From: Limisoma sp963590405
GTDB taxonomy: Bacteria; Bacteroidota; Bacteroidia; Bacteroidales; Muribaculaceae
Reading direction: 5' to 3'
NCBI GenBank assembly: GCA_963590405.1
Contig: CAVAPE010000003.1
Location: forward strand, 8,689-72,688
DNA: 64,000 nt
In this document: piece after piece, positions 27,744-36,374 of the stretch
Layout: every line of letters begins with the position of its first letter
How positions within the stretch are numbered: the stretch's first letter is position 1
The notes under the pieces: generated by a model
Told to the model about the DNA's origin: nothing
Seen by the model: the letters and a program-made list of their open reading frames with translations, nothing else
Databases searched by the model: none
Made by a program: the position numbers and the translations under genes

Positions 27744-29093
27744 CTACAAAAGTCCTGTCATGTATAGTGGAAGGTAGATAATTCCGTCCTTCACCTCGAC
27801 GTCGCCAGTATGTAGCACATACGATTCAGCGAGCATAGGGGCGAACTTGGCTTTCAGTTTGTTAAGTGATGTAGTCGTGTATCTCTTGCTCGACTTTACC
27901 TCAATGGGGGATATGTTGTGCCGTGTGGTAATGACCGGTTTGGAAATTAGAAAATCGATTTCTATACGGTCTTCAGCATTTGTTGTAGAGTTCTTTGAAT
28001 AGAAGAACAGTTCGTGTCCAGAAGCCCTAAGCATCTGTGCTACTACGTTCTCCATCAACATTCCTTCATTCACTTCCAATTTACCAAGAGCCAATTTGAG
28101 ATAAAGGTCGTTGCCCATAATCGTTTTCAAATTAAAGGCATGGCTTATGAGCAAACCTGTATCTGCCATATAGCATTTCAAGGTGGTGCGTTCCTCGTTC
28201 AATCGCAAGCCTATGTCAGGGGCAGTGGAGTTGTAGCAGATGTTCACTACCCGCGACTCTGCAAGCCAGAAGAAAGACGATTCGTATTCCCGATAGCGCG
28301 CCCTGTCGTTGATGGCAGATAGGCGGAATTTCTTCTCATGACGGCTTAGGGCGGAAGGTATCTCGTCAAAGATAGACTTAACCTTATACTCATTGCCGAC
28401 AGCATATTTCTCGATGTCTGCCTTATAGAGTGAAAGAATATTGCGTTTTACCCTGTCCACCTTCATGAAATCATTGGTTCCCACATATTCAAGCACAGCC
28501 TGTGGCATACCTCCCACAATCATATAATGCCGGAAACTGTCCATAATCTTGCGATGCAACGGTCCAAGAGGTTGCTTTTCCTCATAACAGTTGCAGATAA
28601 ACGGCATCGTCTGCTCATCTCCTGTTGCCCATAGAAATTCTTCAAAATCCATCGGATGCATGCTTATGCGATATTCTTCCGACGGAATGACAATATCCTT
28701 CACATTCCGGTTTATGCTGACGAGCGAACCGGTTTCGATAAAGTCATAACGCCCATCCTTCACCAAATACTTGATTGCGGCACGGGCTTTCGGATAAAGT
28801 TGCACCTCGTCAAAAACGATAACCGACTCTCTGTGATGCAACTTGACGTTAAAGTACAAGGCAAGATAACTGAAGAACATATCCAAATTCTTCAGGTATC
28901 TGTCAAAGATTTCAATCAGTTCGCTGTCTGCATTGTTGAAATCCACAAGAATAAACGACTTGTATTCCTTGCGGGCGAACTCCTCAACGATGAAACTTTT
29001 GCCTATACGACGGGCACCGTCAATCATCAAGGCCGATTTACCTTGCGATTCTTGCTTCCAGAGCAGCATTTCCTTGTATATTTTTCTCTTCAT
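27744..29093 (-). CDS. DUF4143-type AAA ATPase with nuclease-fold C-terminus (copy B)
   Basis: 449 residues from ATG 29093; a GTG two codons upstream (29099) is possible but overlaps the tandem array. Walker A GARRIGKS (26-33), Walker B SVIVFDEVQLY (90-100), sensor ETGSLVSI, and a DUF4143 C-terminus with IEIDFLIS and SPIEVKSSKRYTT, the PD-(D/E)XK-like lysine strand. Same family and layout as copies A and C but clearly diverged, so not a recent duplicate. Base composition is more A+T-rich than neighbours, suggesting lateral transfer. Upstream are a 33-bp array reaching the start codon and a divergent WG-repeat lipoprotein; downstream, tail-to-tail, is the AAA-ATPase_like gene. Confidence 0.93.
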   Translation of the reverse strand: MKRKIYKEMLLWKQESQGKSALMIDGARRIGKSFIVEEFARKEYKSFILVDFNNADSELIEIFDRYLKNLDMFFSYLALYFNVKLHHRESVIVFDEVQLYPKARAAIKYLVKDGRYDFIETGSLVSINRNVKDIVIPSEEYRISMHPMDFEEFLWATGDEQTMPFICNCYEEKQPLGPLHRKIMDSFRHYMIVGGMPQAVLEYVGTNDFMKVDRVKRNILSLYKADIEKYAVGNEYKVKSIFDEIPSALSRHEKKFRLSAINDRARYREYESSFFWLAESRVVNICYNSTAPDIGLRLNEERTTLKCYMADTGLLISHAFNLKTIMGNDLYLKLALGKLEVNEGMLMENVVAQMLRASGHELFFYSKNSTTNAEDRIEIDFLISKPVITTRHNISPIEVKSSKRYTTTSLNKLKAKFAPMLAESYVLHTGDVEVKDGIIYLPLYMTGLL

Positions 29094-29195
29094 AATCACG
29101 TTTTCGGGGGTTAAGAATGCTCAAATTCTCACGTTTTCGAGGGATAAATATGGGTCGATTCTCACGAAATGACGATTAACGCCGCTGTAAAGGTA
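29094..29195 (-). repeat. 33-bp tandem array at the start of ATPase copy B
   Basis: Units beginning TCACGTTTTCG start at 29096 and 29129, with a degenerate third (TCACGAAATG) at 29162: an exact 33-bp period. The first unit ends three bases before the ATG at 29093. On the minus strand the unit reads ACCCCCGAAAACGTGA, very like the orphan array at 853-933. The only candidate -7 box on this strand, TACCTTTA (29188-29195), would put the whole array in the mRNA leader, so here the repeats could act on RNA as well as DNA. Confidence 0.75.
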
Positions 29196-29203
29196 CAAAA
29201 AGA

Positions 29204-29235
29204 TTTGAGATTTTTGCAGGAAAATCGTATATTTG
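29204..29235 (+). promoter_or_regulatory. Promoter of WG-repeat lipoprotein
   Basis: TTTG (29204-29207), 20-bp spacer, TATATTTG (29228-29235): full consensus. The leader is about 43 nt. Confidence 0.8.
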
Positions 29236-29283
29236 CAGATATAAATCACTGATAACCTAATCTTAGAATCATCCATACAAATT

Positions 29284-31023
29284 ATGCGCAAGACATTGAT
29301 TTTAAAGTTTGTGGCGCTTGTCGTTGCCACAATTACCATGGTATCGTGCTCGAAGAGCAGCAGCGAAATTGACGGCGTGGGCTTCAAGGGTCCCGACGAT
29401 GCAAACTGGGGAATGATTGCCACCGACGGCACAGTAATCTTCCAGGACGAGTTTAAGAATTGCCCTACACCAGCCGTGGACGGGCGCTTCTTCGTGGAGA
29501 CTTCCGACGGCGTTTATGAGATGTTTACTGCCGAGAAGAAGCCGAAGAAGGTGGGCGGCGAATATGTGTCGGTGTCCACATTCAGCAACGGTCAGGCACT
29601 GGTGACTGAAAAGGGCAAACCGATAGAGATTATCGACACCGAAGGTAAGGTGATAAAGGTGCTCGACAAAATAGACGGGCAACCTATCGAAAAGGCATAC
29701 CGCTCCCACAACGACTACTATATCGTCGCTACGGATTCGCTTTTTGGACTTGTGGACAGAAAGGGCGAAATGGTGCTGAAGCCAGTCTATTACACGCTTA
29801 GCCTCTATGGCGACGACAAATTCCTTGCCGAAAAGGGCGACAAGAAGATGATTATCGACAGCAAAGGCAAGGAGGTGCTCAGTCTGACGAAATACGAAAC
29901 AGTACAGGCGTTCCAAGACACCAAACTTCTTGCTGTAAGTCTGACAAAGGACGGCGAGAGCATCAGCGGCATCATCGACGAGAACGGCAACTATGTGGTT
30001 CGCCCGTCGGCTAAATATAAGAGAATTGTGTCTATCATCTACGACAAGATGTTCATTTACCAGAGCGGAGGCAACAACCCCCAGTGTGGACTGATGAGCA
30101 TCGATGGAGAGTCGTTGATACGTGCAAAATACGACCTTATGACTGCGCTCAGCGACGAACTCTTCGCAGCCTTCAACAGCAAGGACGGCAAGATAGAGTG
30201 TCAGATTGTCAACAAGAACGACGAGAAAATCGGTGATGACACCTACCAATATGTCGACAACTTCCATGGTGACTATGCTTTTGCGCAAGTCAGCGACAAG
30301 GAGTATGTGATTGTAGGCAAAGACGGCAAGCCAATCAAGGATGTGCCCGACATCGCCAGTTTGGACGTAGGTTACCACTACAATTCACTTGATGTGCGCA
30401 GCGACTATGTTGACCTTGAATCAATGGTAGAGGCGCTCGATATCAAAGCCGATGGACTTCTTGGCATCACAACCGCTTCTACTCCGCTGGATGCCCTCAA
30501 GAAGAAGGCTGAATACAGCGACTACGACGTAACCCTCGACCCTAATATGTACAACTACACCAATTCGGTTGAGGTGCACAAGCCAGTAGGCAAAACGCAG
30601 GCATATATTTCCTATCGCTTCGACGGCAATCTAAGCGACTACAACATCAACTTTGATACTTATGATTATTCCTACTTCTGGAACAACGTTCATCCAATAT
30701 TTTTTGCCTTCGGCATTAACTGTGGTTATGACAGTCGCCTGAATGGTAAGGAGCACGACTTGAAGAATGTGGTGATCGACAAATTCAAGAAACTCGGCGG
30801 TGCGGTTGTCAAGCAAACCGACAACGGTGCAGTGTTGCGTCTCAAAAACGGTATGTATGCAGTCTGCCAGATTGATGGCGAAAAAGTAATGGCCGTTTGG
30901 GGCAAGACAACGCAAGAAGAGGCAATCAACTCGCTCTCCCAATCGGGCGCACTCGTCCGTGATACAGATGCAGAATATGCTGTACCCTGCGACTCAGACG
31001 TCGCCGATTCCGCCTGGGCGTAA
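29284..31023 (+). CDS. WG-repeat lipoprotein (paralogue 1)
   Basis: 579 residues; lipoprotein signal with Cys22 (TITMVSCSKSSS). The body carries WG-type repeats, each a short beta unit ending in a D-x-G turn followed by a hydrophobic strand (for example FGLVDRKGEMVLKPVYYTLS, ISGIIDENGNYVVRPSAKY, CGLMSIDGESLIRAKYDLM). Such repeats build propeller- or solenoid-like surfaces of unknown ligand. The last ~190 residues are not repeats. A shorter paralogue lies at 41061-42248; both are next to a DUF4143 ATPase. Probably outer- or inner-membrane anchored. No enzymatic motif seen. Confidence 0.85.
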   Translation: MRKTLILKFVALVVATITMVSCSKSSSEIDGVGFKGPDDANWGMIATDGTVIFQDEFKNCPTPAVDGRFFVETSDGVYEMFTAEKKPKKVGGEYVSVSTFSNGQALVTEKGKPIEIIDTEGKVIKVLDKIDGQPIEKAYRSHNDYYIVATDSLFGLVDRKGEMVLKPVYYTLSLYGDDKFLAEKGDKKMIIDSKGKEVLSLTKYETVQAFQDTKLLAVSLTKDGESISGIIDENGNYVVRPSAKYKRIVSIIYDKMFIYQSGGNNPQCGLMSIDGESLIRAKYDLMTALSDELFAAFNSKDGKIECQIVNKNDEKIGDDTYQYVDNFHGDYAFAQVSDKEYVIVGKDGKPIKDVPDIASLDVGYHYNSLDVRSDYVDLESMVEALDIKADGLLGITTASTPLDALKKKAEYSDYDVTLDPNMYNYTNSVEVHKPVGKTQAYISYRFDGNLSDYNINFDTYDYSYFWNNVHPIFFAFGINCGYDSRLNGKEHDLKNVVIDKFKKLGGAVVKQTDNGAVLRLKNGMYAVCQIDGEKVMAVWGKTTQEEAINSLSQSGALVRDTDAEYAVPCDSDVADSAWA

Positions 31024-31051
31024 CTATCCGATACAAACAACCTAAAAATAG

Positions 31052-31099
31052 GCAGCGATGACGAGCCTCCACAGGGCATTCACCATCGCTGCTTGTTTT
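31052..31099. terminator. Terminator between convergent genes
   Basis: GCAGCGATG (31052-31060) pairs with CATCGCTGC (31084-31092) across a 23-nt loop, followed by TTGTTTTATTT. Confidence 0.5.
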
Positions 31100-31111
31100 A
31101 TTTACCCAGAT

Positions 31112-32482
31112 CTATTTCACTATGCTCCATAAGCTAAGTTGCCTGTTGAAGGTCTTGAGTGTTGATGTTTGAGTATGCTTGTCTTTTACAACCACCAATT
31201 GCGACTGCTCTTGCATTATGCGATCAACCGCATCCGAACAATCCGCCGTACTTGATGGCTGAATGTCTTGAATGTCGTTAAGCAAACGAATCAAAGAGCG
31301 ACCTACTGCCCATGCAAGATTTACGGGCACGGCATTGCCTATCTGTTTATATTTTTCTGTTATTGTGCCCTGAAACTGCCAATAGTCAGGGAACGTTTGT
31401 ATTCTTGCGTATTCCCTTATGCTTAATGGTCGCGTTTCCAATGGATGACACCGTTCCGTTTGTTTTTGGCAAGGTGAGCACGTAAGAGTGAGTGACGGTT
31501 CGTCCAACGACAACCGCCGAGCCATACCAGTCTTGCCTCCTCCCAACAGCCAGCTACCGCCTAGATAATTCTTTGCGATTTCTTCAGGAAGGTCGCGCCA
31601 ATCACCGCCTTGGGGAACTAACTCAAGCACTTTCCTTTTTTTATCGGGGTACTTTGCTCCATCAGATGCTGGCACGTCACAGTCGTAAATCACCCCCTTA
31701 TAAATCGCATCACGCAATGTGAGGACTCTTTCAAACGGAGTGGGCCAATGGAACTGCACCTTGTCTGCAATATCGTTTCTAATGGCAATAAGAATCAGTC
31801 GTTCACGTTTTTGTGGAACTTGATACATTATTGCTTTTAGCACTCGCGGTTCAACCAGAGTATAGCCCAATTCGGAAATTGTGTTCTTAATCGTTTCAAA
31901 TGTCCTACCACTATCGTGCGAAATCAAGCCTTTCACATTTTCTCCCATAAAAACGAGCGGTTGGACTTCTTTCACAGCTCTTGCAAGTTCAAAAAAGAGT
32001 GTGCCCCGGGTATCATTGAATCCCGCTTGTTTCCCTGCGTAAGAAAATGCTTGACATGGAAAACCGCCTGACAGGAAATCAATCTTTCCCCTCAGAGGCG
32101 TAAAGTCGATGTGACGCACATCTCCTTCTACCACATTCCACTCAGGGCAATTTGCCTTCAGTGTTTGGCATGCGGAAGTGTCGAATTCATTTAGCAGTAC
32201 ATGCCGAAATCCCGCAAGGTACATGCCCAAGGCTAAACCGCCACCCCCTGCAAACAACTCAATGGAGTTGTACCGTCTTTTGGGAACAACTGTTTTTTCG
32301 TCATCCCATCTGCTATGCAACATAGCACAGATTTCAGGAATCTGGGACAACTGTTCCATATCAAATCCGCGTATGCCATCGACTTCGATAGATGGAAAAA
32401 CTCCATCGTCTGCCCATTTTCTTACGACATAGTTGGACGTGCCTGTCAATGCGGCGACATTATTTACTGAAATAAATTTCAT
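31112..32482 (-). CDS. DNA (cytosine-5) methyltransferase with N-terminal helix-turn-helix
   Basis: 456 residues. Residues 1-55 look like a MerR/excisionase-type HTH (SVNNVAALTGTSNYVVRKWA, then DGIRGFDMEQL). The methyltransferase follows: motif I ELFAGGGGLALG (75-86), motif IV GGFPCQAFS with catalytic Cys143, motif VI ENVKGL, motif VIII QVPQKRERL and motif X QIGNAVPVNLAWAVG. It should methylate C5 of cytosine in a site shared with the endonuclease just upstream. The endonuclease stop and a GTG at 32485 overlap by one base; ATG 32482 is preferred. The fused HTH may let the enzyme repress its own operon, as known for some type II methyltransferases. Confidence 0.94.
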   Translation of the reverse strand: MKFISVNNVAALTGTSNYVVRKWADDGVFPSIEVDGIRGFDMEQLSQIPEICAMLHSRWDDEKTVVPKRRYNSIELFAGGGGLALGMYLAGFRHVLLNEFDTSACQTLKANCPEWNVVEGDVRHIDFTPLRGKIDFLSGGFPCQAFSYAGKQAGFNDTRGTLFFELARAVKEVQPLVFMGENVKGLISHDSGRTFETIKNTISELGYTLVEPRVLKAIMYQVPQKRERLILIAIRNDIADKVQFHWPTPFERVLTLRDAIYKGVIYDCDVPASDGAKYPDKKRKVLELVPQGGDWRDLPEEIAKNYLGGSWLLGGGKTGMARRLSLDEPSLTLTCSPCQKQTERCHPLETRPLSIREYARIQTFPDYWQFQGTITEKYKQIGNAVPVNLAWAVGRSLIRLLNDIQDIQPSSTADCSDAVDRIMQEQSQLVVVKDKHTQTSTLKTFNRQLSLWSIVK

Positions 32483-32484
32483 CA

Positions 32485-33195
32485 CTATAATCCACCTTTT
32501 GCTTTGATCTCTTCTGCGAGGTTTTTAACCTTGTTTAGAATGAGTGTGCTACCATCTATGTTTTCCTCGTCAACGACTTCTCCGAAAGCACTTGCAAGTC
32601 GGTTGTAGAAATCTTTGTCACCTGTCAGTCTTTCCCAAAATTCAGCACCCATATAGACAGGATAGGCTGCGTTGATAGTCTTGTAGTTGGCAGACATCCT
32701 TTCGCCATACAAAATGCCCACAATCATATCGTCCGTCTGGAGTGGAATTTTATCAAGACGTGCCTTGCCGACCAATTTTTTGAAATGTCCAAGTATAGTT
32801 GCAACATCATCCTTGTTGATCGTTTGGGGACCTGCTTTGCATTGGCAATATTTTTTTCGTCCATCCAAAGCATCTACAAACTCAATGTCAATTCCGTCTA
32901 TACCAGAAGCACTGCCGACAATTTCTTTAAGTTGGGAAATGAAAATCTGCACGTTCTGACCGAAACTAGTGTTTATGCTTGTGCCCAGAATGCGAGGGTA
33001 CAGAAGTGCCTTGGCAAGCGATTCTGGTTCTGTATTTCCACACAGAAAAGCAGCAAGATAGTTTATAAGAAAAGGATTGATGTCGAAATCCTTGAGTTTC
33101 AGTGATTTTAACTTCTGAATATGGTTCGGTATGATTATTGAACGGAAATATTGCTTTCCGCTATCAATAATAGCTAATTTTTGTTTTTCGTCCAT
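32485..33195 (-). CDS. Type II restriction endonuclease
   Basis: 236 residues from ATG 33195 (MDEKQKLAIIDSGKQYF); a longer start at 33222 exists but adds no recognisable sequence. The catalytic PD-(D/E)XK core is IDGIDIEFVD followed by KKYCQCKAGPQTIN, with Asp/Glu at 103-105 and QCK at 118-120. The overall sequence resembles the PmeII/TdeIII-type endonucleases; the exact recognition site cannot be assigned. The gene directly precedes the methyltransferase, so both are made from one transcript. A+T content and codon use differ from the surrounding core genes, typical of a transferred restriction-modification cassette. No promoter was recognised between it and the acyltransferase 46 bp upstream. 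Confidence 0.85.
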   Translation of the reverse strand: MDEKQKLAIIDSGKQYFRSIIIPNHIQKLKSLKLKDFDINPFLINYLAAFLCGNTEPESLAKALLYPRILGTSINTSFGQNVQIFISQLKEIVGSASGIDGIDIEFVDALDGRKKYCQCKAGPQTINKDDVATILGHFKKLVGKARLDKIPLQTDDMIVGILYGERMSANYKTINAAYPVYMGAEFWERLTGDKDFYNRLASAFGEVVDEENIDGSTLILNKVKNLAEEIKAKGGL

Positions 33196-33241
33196 GCTTA
33201 GTAATTTTATTCTGACTAACATTAAATCGCAATATGCAACC

Positions 33242-34213
33242 TTATTTGCGGAGGCGGAGGGCGTAGGTGTGCTGGCGGAGCATGTCGCCAAACGCCTTGG
33301 TGTCGGCATATTGCTTCTGCTCGTCGGGCGTGATGATGTCGCCCACGGAGATGTGGTAGGTGGTGCCGCAGTGTGCAAACACTTCGGCAGGAAGGCGCAG
33401 TGTGCGCAGTTGCCAACTGATTACGCCGAGCAGATTGAAGATTGTGCTGTTATGTCCGTGGAAATAGATGGGGACAATGGGCACGTTGAGTTGATGGATG
33501 AGGCGGATGATTGACGGCTGCCATTCGCGGTCCTCGATGCGCAGATGCTTGTTGAGTTTCGACATCGCTCCAGCAGGGAAGAATCCGAGAGGATGCCCAC
33601 GGCGCACGTGCATCATAGCCTCCTTGATGCCCCTCATCGTCACGGCTCGCTTCTCCGGGTCGTTGCTCGATAGTGGGTCAACGGCGATGAAGTTGGGGCG
33701 CATGCCGCGGATGTGATTCAGAATCAGGTTTACCATCACCTTGTAGTCGCTGCGGCGCGATGCCAGCAGGTCGATGAGCATAATGCCGTCGAGCGCACCG
33801 AAAGGGTGGTTGGACACGGTGATGAACGGGCCTTCAGGCAGATTGTTGATAACGTTGGCACCGTCAACACGCATAGAGATATGGAAATCGTCGAGCAAGC
33901 CGCGCACAAATCCTGCACCCGGGGTGTTGAGGTTGCGGTGGTGGAGATAGTTCACGTTGTCGAGTTTCATCACACGCATCAGCCAATGCACCAACTTCGG
34001 TTTATCCTTGATAAATGGCACCATCTTCTGCAGGTCGTAGTAGTCGAGCACCGTGCGCTTCAGCGATTCGTCGTCGGTGTCGATTTCCGGGGCGTGTCCG
34101 AGCAGGCGTCCGTGCTTAGTCAGCGCAGGTCCTTCGCGATAGGGGTTTTCGGCAGTAGCCTTTTCCGGAGCCGGTGTCCAAGGTATAAATAGTTCGTTGT
34201 CTTTCGTTTCCAT
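33242..34213 (-). CDS. PlsC-like acyltransferase
   Basis: 323 residues from ATG 34213 (METKDNELFIPW), which fits the promoter at 34232-34262; upstream reading would cross that promoter. The acyltransferase box is ITVSNHPFGALDG (~130-143), a His-x5-Asp variant seen in hemolysin/GlsA-like enzymes, and the second block is GHPLGFFPAGAMSKL, with VPIVPIYFHGHN further on. It probably transfers a fatty acyl chain to a lipid in the inner membrane; a role in ornithine or glycine lipid synthesis is possible because Bacteroidota use this variant box there. Monocistronic by its own promoter; the restriction cassette follows on the same strand. Confidence 0.87.
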   Translation of the reverse strand: METKDNELFIPWTPAPEKATAENPYREGPALTKHGRLLGHAPEIDTDDESLKRTVLDYYDLQKMVPFIKDKPKLVHWLMRVMKLDNVNYLHHRNLNTPGAGFVRGLLDDFHISMRVDGANVINNLPEGPFITVSNHPFGALDGIMLIDLLASRRSDYKVMVNLILNHIRGMRPNFIAVDPLSSNDPEKRAVTMRGIKEAMMHVRRGHPLGFFPAGAMSKLNKHLRIEDREWQPSIIRLIHQLNVPIVPIYFHGHNSTIFNLLGVISWQLRTLRLPAEVFAHCGTTYHISVGDIITPDEQKQYADTKAFGDMLRQHTYALRLRK

Positions 34214-34231
34214 AAAAATCTGATTGATATA

Positions 34232-34262
34232 CAAAGATAGTGCAAACTGTGCAAACAGCAAA
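34232..34262 (-). promoter_or_regulatory. Promoter of the acyltransferase gene
   Basis: On the minus strand TTTG (34259-34262), 19-bp spacer, TATCTTTG (34232-34239), ATG 18 bases further. The -33 element touches the base of the upstream gene's terminator hairpin. Confidence 0.8.
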
Positions 34263-34297
34263 AAAGTGGCGCTATGCTCACGCACTACGCCACTTTT
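34262..34297 (-). terminator. Terminator of the POT transporter gene
   Basis: AAAAGTGGCG (34262-34271) pairs with CGCCACTTTT (34288-34297); on the minus strand it is followed by a T run. Confidence 0.8.
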
Positions 34298-34330
34298 AAC
34301 ACATGAAACAAAATTATCTTTTTCTAAGCT

Positions 34331-35893
34331 TTATTTTGTTACTCTTTCAAGCCATTTCACCATTCCGAGCATCACGCCCATCGAAACGGCACAAACGGCG
34401 AGGAATACGCCCCAGCATTCCCAGATAGGCCATTTGTTGTACATCAACGGACCTACCCACAAGAAGAGGTTGCCGAGGGCAGTTGCGCCGAGCCACAAGC
34501 CCTGGCACAAGCCTTGCAAGTTTTTAGGAGCCACCTTCGACACGAATGCCAATCCCAGTGGAGAGATGAAGAGTTCGGCGACGGTGAGGAAGAAATACAC
34601 CACGATAAGTACCCATGGACCAGCCTTCATGCCAGCCTTAGCGCCTTCTTCCATAGCCTTGAACGCTTCGCCTGAAGGATAACCCTGAATCCAAGAGAAT
34701 ACGGTGAGGAAGAGGAATGCCAGTCCGGCGATGCCCATACCGATAGCGATTTTCTTCGGTGTGGAGATTTCACGGCCGCGGCGAGTGAAATAACCGAAGA
34801 AGAGCATGATGAGCGGTGTGAGCACAATCACGAAGAACGGATTGATGGCTTGCCAGATTTCAGGGGCAATCTTGTCGGTGAGGACAAAGTCGCGTGCGAA
34901 GTACGACAGCGACTGACCGTTCTGGTGGAATGAGAACCAGAAGAAAATCACGATGCCAAGCACTGCAAACAAGGCGTACATGCGTTGCTTGATTTCCTTT
35001 GCCATAGCGGCTTTCTCTTCAGCAGAGTAGGACTCTGCCACTTTCTTCTCTTTCTTGCCCGGGGTAGGGAACACTTTGCGGCAGGCGATGAAAATCACCA
35101 GCGAGATGAGCATTGCCGCTACCGAGGCGATAAACGAGTAGTGGATACCCGTGTTGAACACGTCGAGGTATTGAGAGCAGAATGCACCCATATCCGCCAC
35201 TGGACCGTCGAGGCTAACCCTGTTGGCAAGAGTGGTGAGGTTGGCTGTTTCCGCTGTCTGCATCTGCACGCCGTCGATAAACTTGTGGCAGAGTGCAGGG
35301 AGGTCGGCGTTATAGAGCAGGTGGTTTGCTTTAAGCCACCATTCGCGCAGCAACGGCGCTACGAATGGTGCTACGAGGCCACCGATGTTGATGAACACAT
35401 AGAAAATCTGGAAACCAGAGTCACGACGGCTTTTTGCCTCGCGCAGAGCGTCTTCGCCCTTGAGAGCAGCCTCAGCCTCGAAGTTGTCGTACATCTGACC
35501 CACGATTGCCTGCAAGTTGCCCTTAAACAGACCGTTGCCGAAAGCAATGAGGAACAGAGCCACACAGGTTACGGGGAGCAACCAACCAATGTTTTCTGGA
35601 GTGGAAAGGATAGGCACTGACAGAATCACGTAGCCGAGAGCCATCACGATAAGACCAGCCATGATGGTTGTCTTGTAGTTCTGCGACTTGTCGGCAATGA
35701 TACCGCCGACGAGGCTAAGCACATAGATGCCGCAGTAGAACACGGAGTAGATTACGGCGCTGACCTCATCGGAAAGTCCGAATTTCGAACAGAGGAAGAG
35801 CACCAGCACGGCATTCATGATGTAGTAGCCGAAGCGCTCACCCATGTTGGATAATGCCGCTGCAAGCAGCCCTTTGGGATGATTTTTAAACAT
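34331..35893 (-). CDS. POT/PTR2-family peptide:proton symporter
   Basis: 520 residues from ATG 35893 (MFKNHPKGLLAAALSNMGER); this start gives the family-typical N-terminus, while an in-frame ATG further upstream overlaps the previous gene. About 12-14 hydrophobic helices. The E-R-F-Y element appears as ERFGYYIMNAVLVLFL and the MFS/POT loop as SLVGGIIADKSQNYKTTI; the C-terminal helices contain FISPLGLAFVSKVAPKNLQG, typical of POT carriers. It imports di- or tripeptides with protons through the inner membrane. It lies 13 bp after the small membrane protein and ends in a good terminator. Confidence 0.94.
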   Translation of the reverse strand: MFKNHPKGLLAAALSNMGERFGYYIMNAVLVLFLCSKFGLSDEVSAVIYSVFYCGIYVLSLVGGIIADKSQNYKTTIMAGLIVMALGYVILSVPILSTPENIGWLLPVTCVALFLIAFGNGLFKGNLQAIVGQMYDNFEAEAALKGEDALREAKSRRDSGFQIFYVFINIGGLVAPFVAPLLREWWLKANHLLYNADLPALCHKFIDGVQMQTAETANLTTLANRVSLDGPVADMGAFCSQYLDVFNTGIHYSFIASVAAMLISLVIFIACRKVFPTPGKKEKKVAESYSAEEKAAMAKEIKQRMYALFAVLGIVIFFWFSFHQNGQSLSYFARDFVLTDKIAPEIWQAINPFFVIVLTPLIMLFFGYFTRRGREISTPKKIAIGMGIAGLAFLFLTVFSWIQGYPSGEAFKAMEEGAKAGMKAGPWVLIVVYFFLTVAELFISPLGLAFVSKVAPKNLQGLCQGLWLGATALGNLFLWVGPLMYNKWPIWECWGVFLAVCAVSMGVMLGMVKWLERVTK

Positions 35894-35906
35894 AATGGAT
35901 TTTATT

Positions 35907-36374
35907 TTAGGATTTTGATTTCTTGTTTTCGAGGTACACATAGATGCACGCTGTTGCAAACGCCACTACGGAGAATGCTAGGCAGAGCCACAACGACCAG
36001 TTGAGCATGGCGAGAATCGACACTGTCTCGAAATTAGCGCCGATGATTTCGCCCTGCGGATAGGACGCTATCATGTAGACAAAATATCCGAAAAACATCA
36101 GCGGCAATGCCGTGAACGACACCGACAGGATGTGCGGGCCGCGGCTCTTCGCCAAGAGGCACGCAATGGTGCCGATGCACCCGATAAACGGCATGAGGAA
36201 CGGTATCATCTCCATGTATTTGCCGATGCTGAAGAAGGTGCGCACATAGTCCCATCCGTAGTTGAACCCGAACAGCGGGATGGAGAATAGCGGCAGGGCG
36301 GCATAGAGCACTGCCACAATCAGTGTGACCACGCTTGCCACAATGACCCAGGGATTTTTGAGTTGTTGCTTCAT
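35907..36374 (-). CDS. Four-helix membrane protein, unknown function
   Basis: 155 residues with four strong hydrophobic segments (~9-30, ~55-75, ~80-102, ~118-145), short loops and a lysine-rich C-terminus (ENKKSKS). No family recognised with certainty. Its ATG overlaps the SufE-like gene's stop by four bases (ATGA), and the POT gene follows after 13 bp, so the three are translated from one message. The context does not reveal a function. Confidence 0.75.
   Translation of the reverse strand: MKQQLKNPWVIVASVVTLIVAVLYAALPLFSIPLFGFNYGWDYVRTFFSIGKYMEMIPFLMPFIGCIGTIACLLAKSRGPHILSVSFTALPLMFFGYFVYMIASYPQGEIIGANFETVSILAMLNWSLWLCLAFSVVAFATACIYVYLENKKSKS

Noticed and set aside
33196..33378. Longer start for the restriction endonuclease
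   Set aside because: The Ser/Thr/Pro-rich extension is antisense to the end of the acyltransferase gene and would overlap it; ATG 33195 gives a normal endonuclease length.
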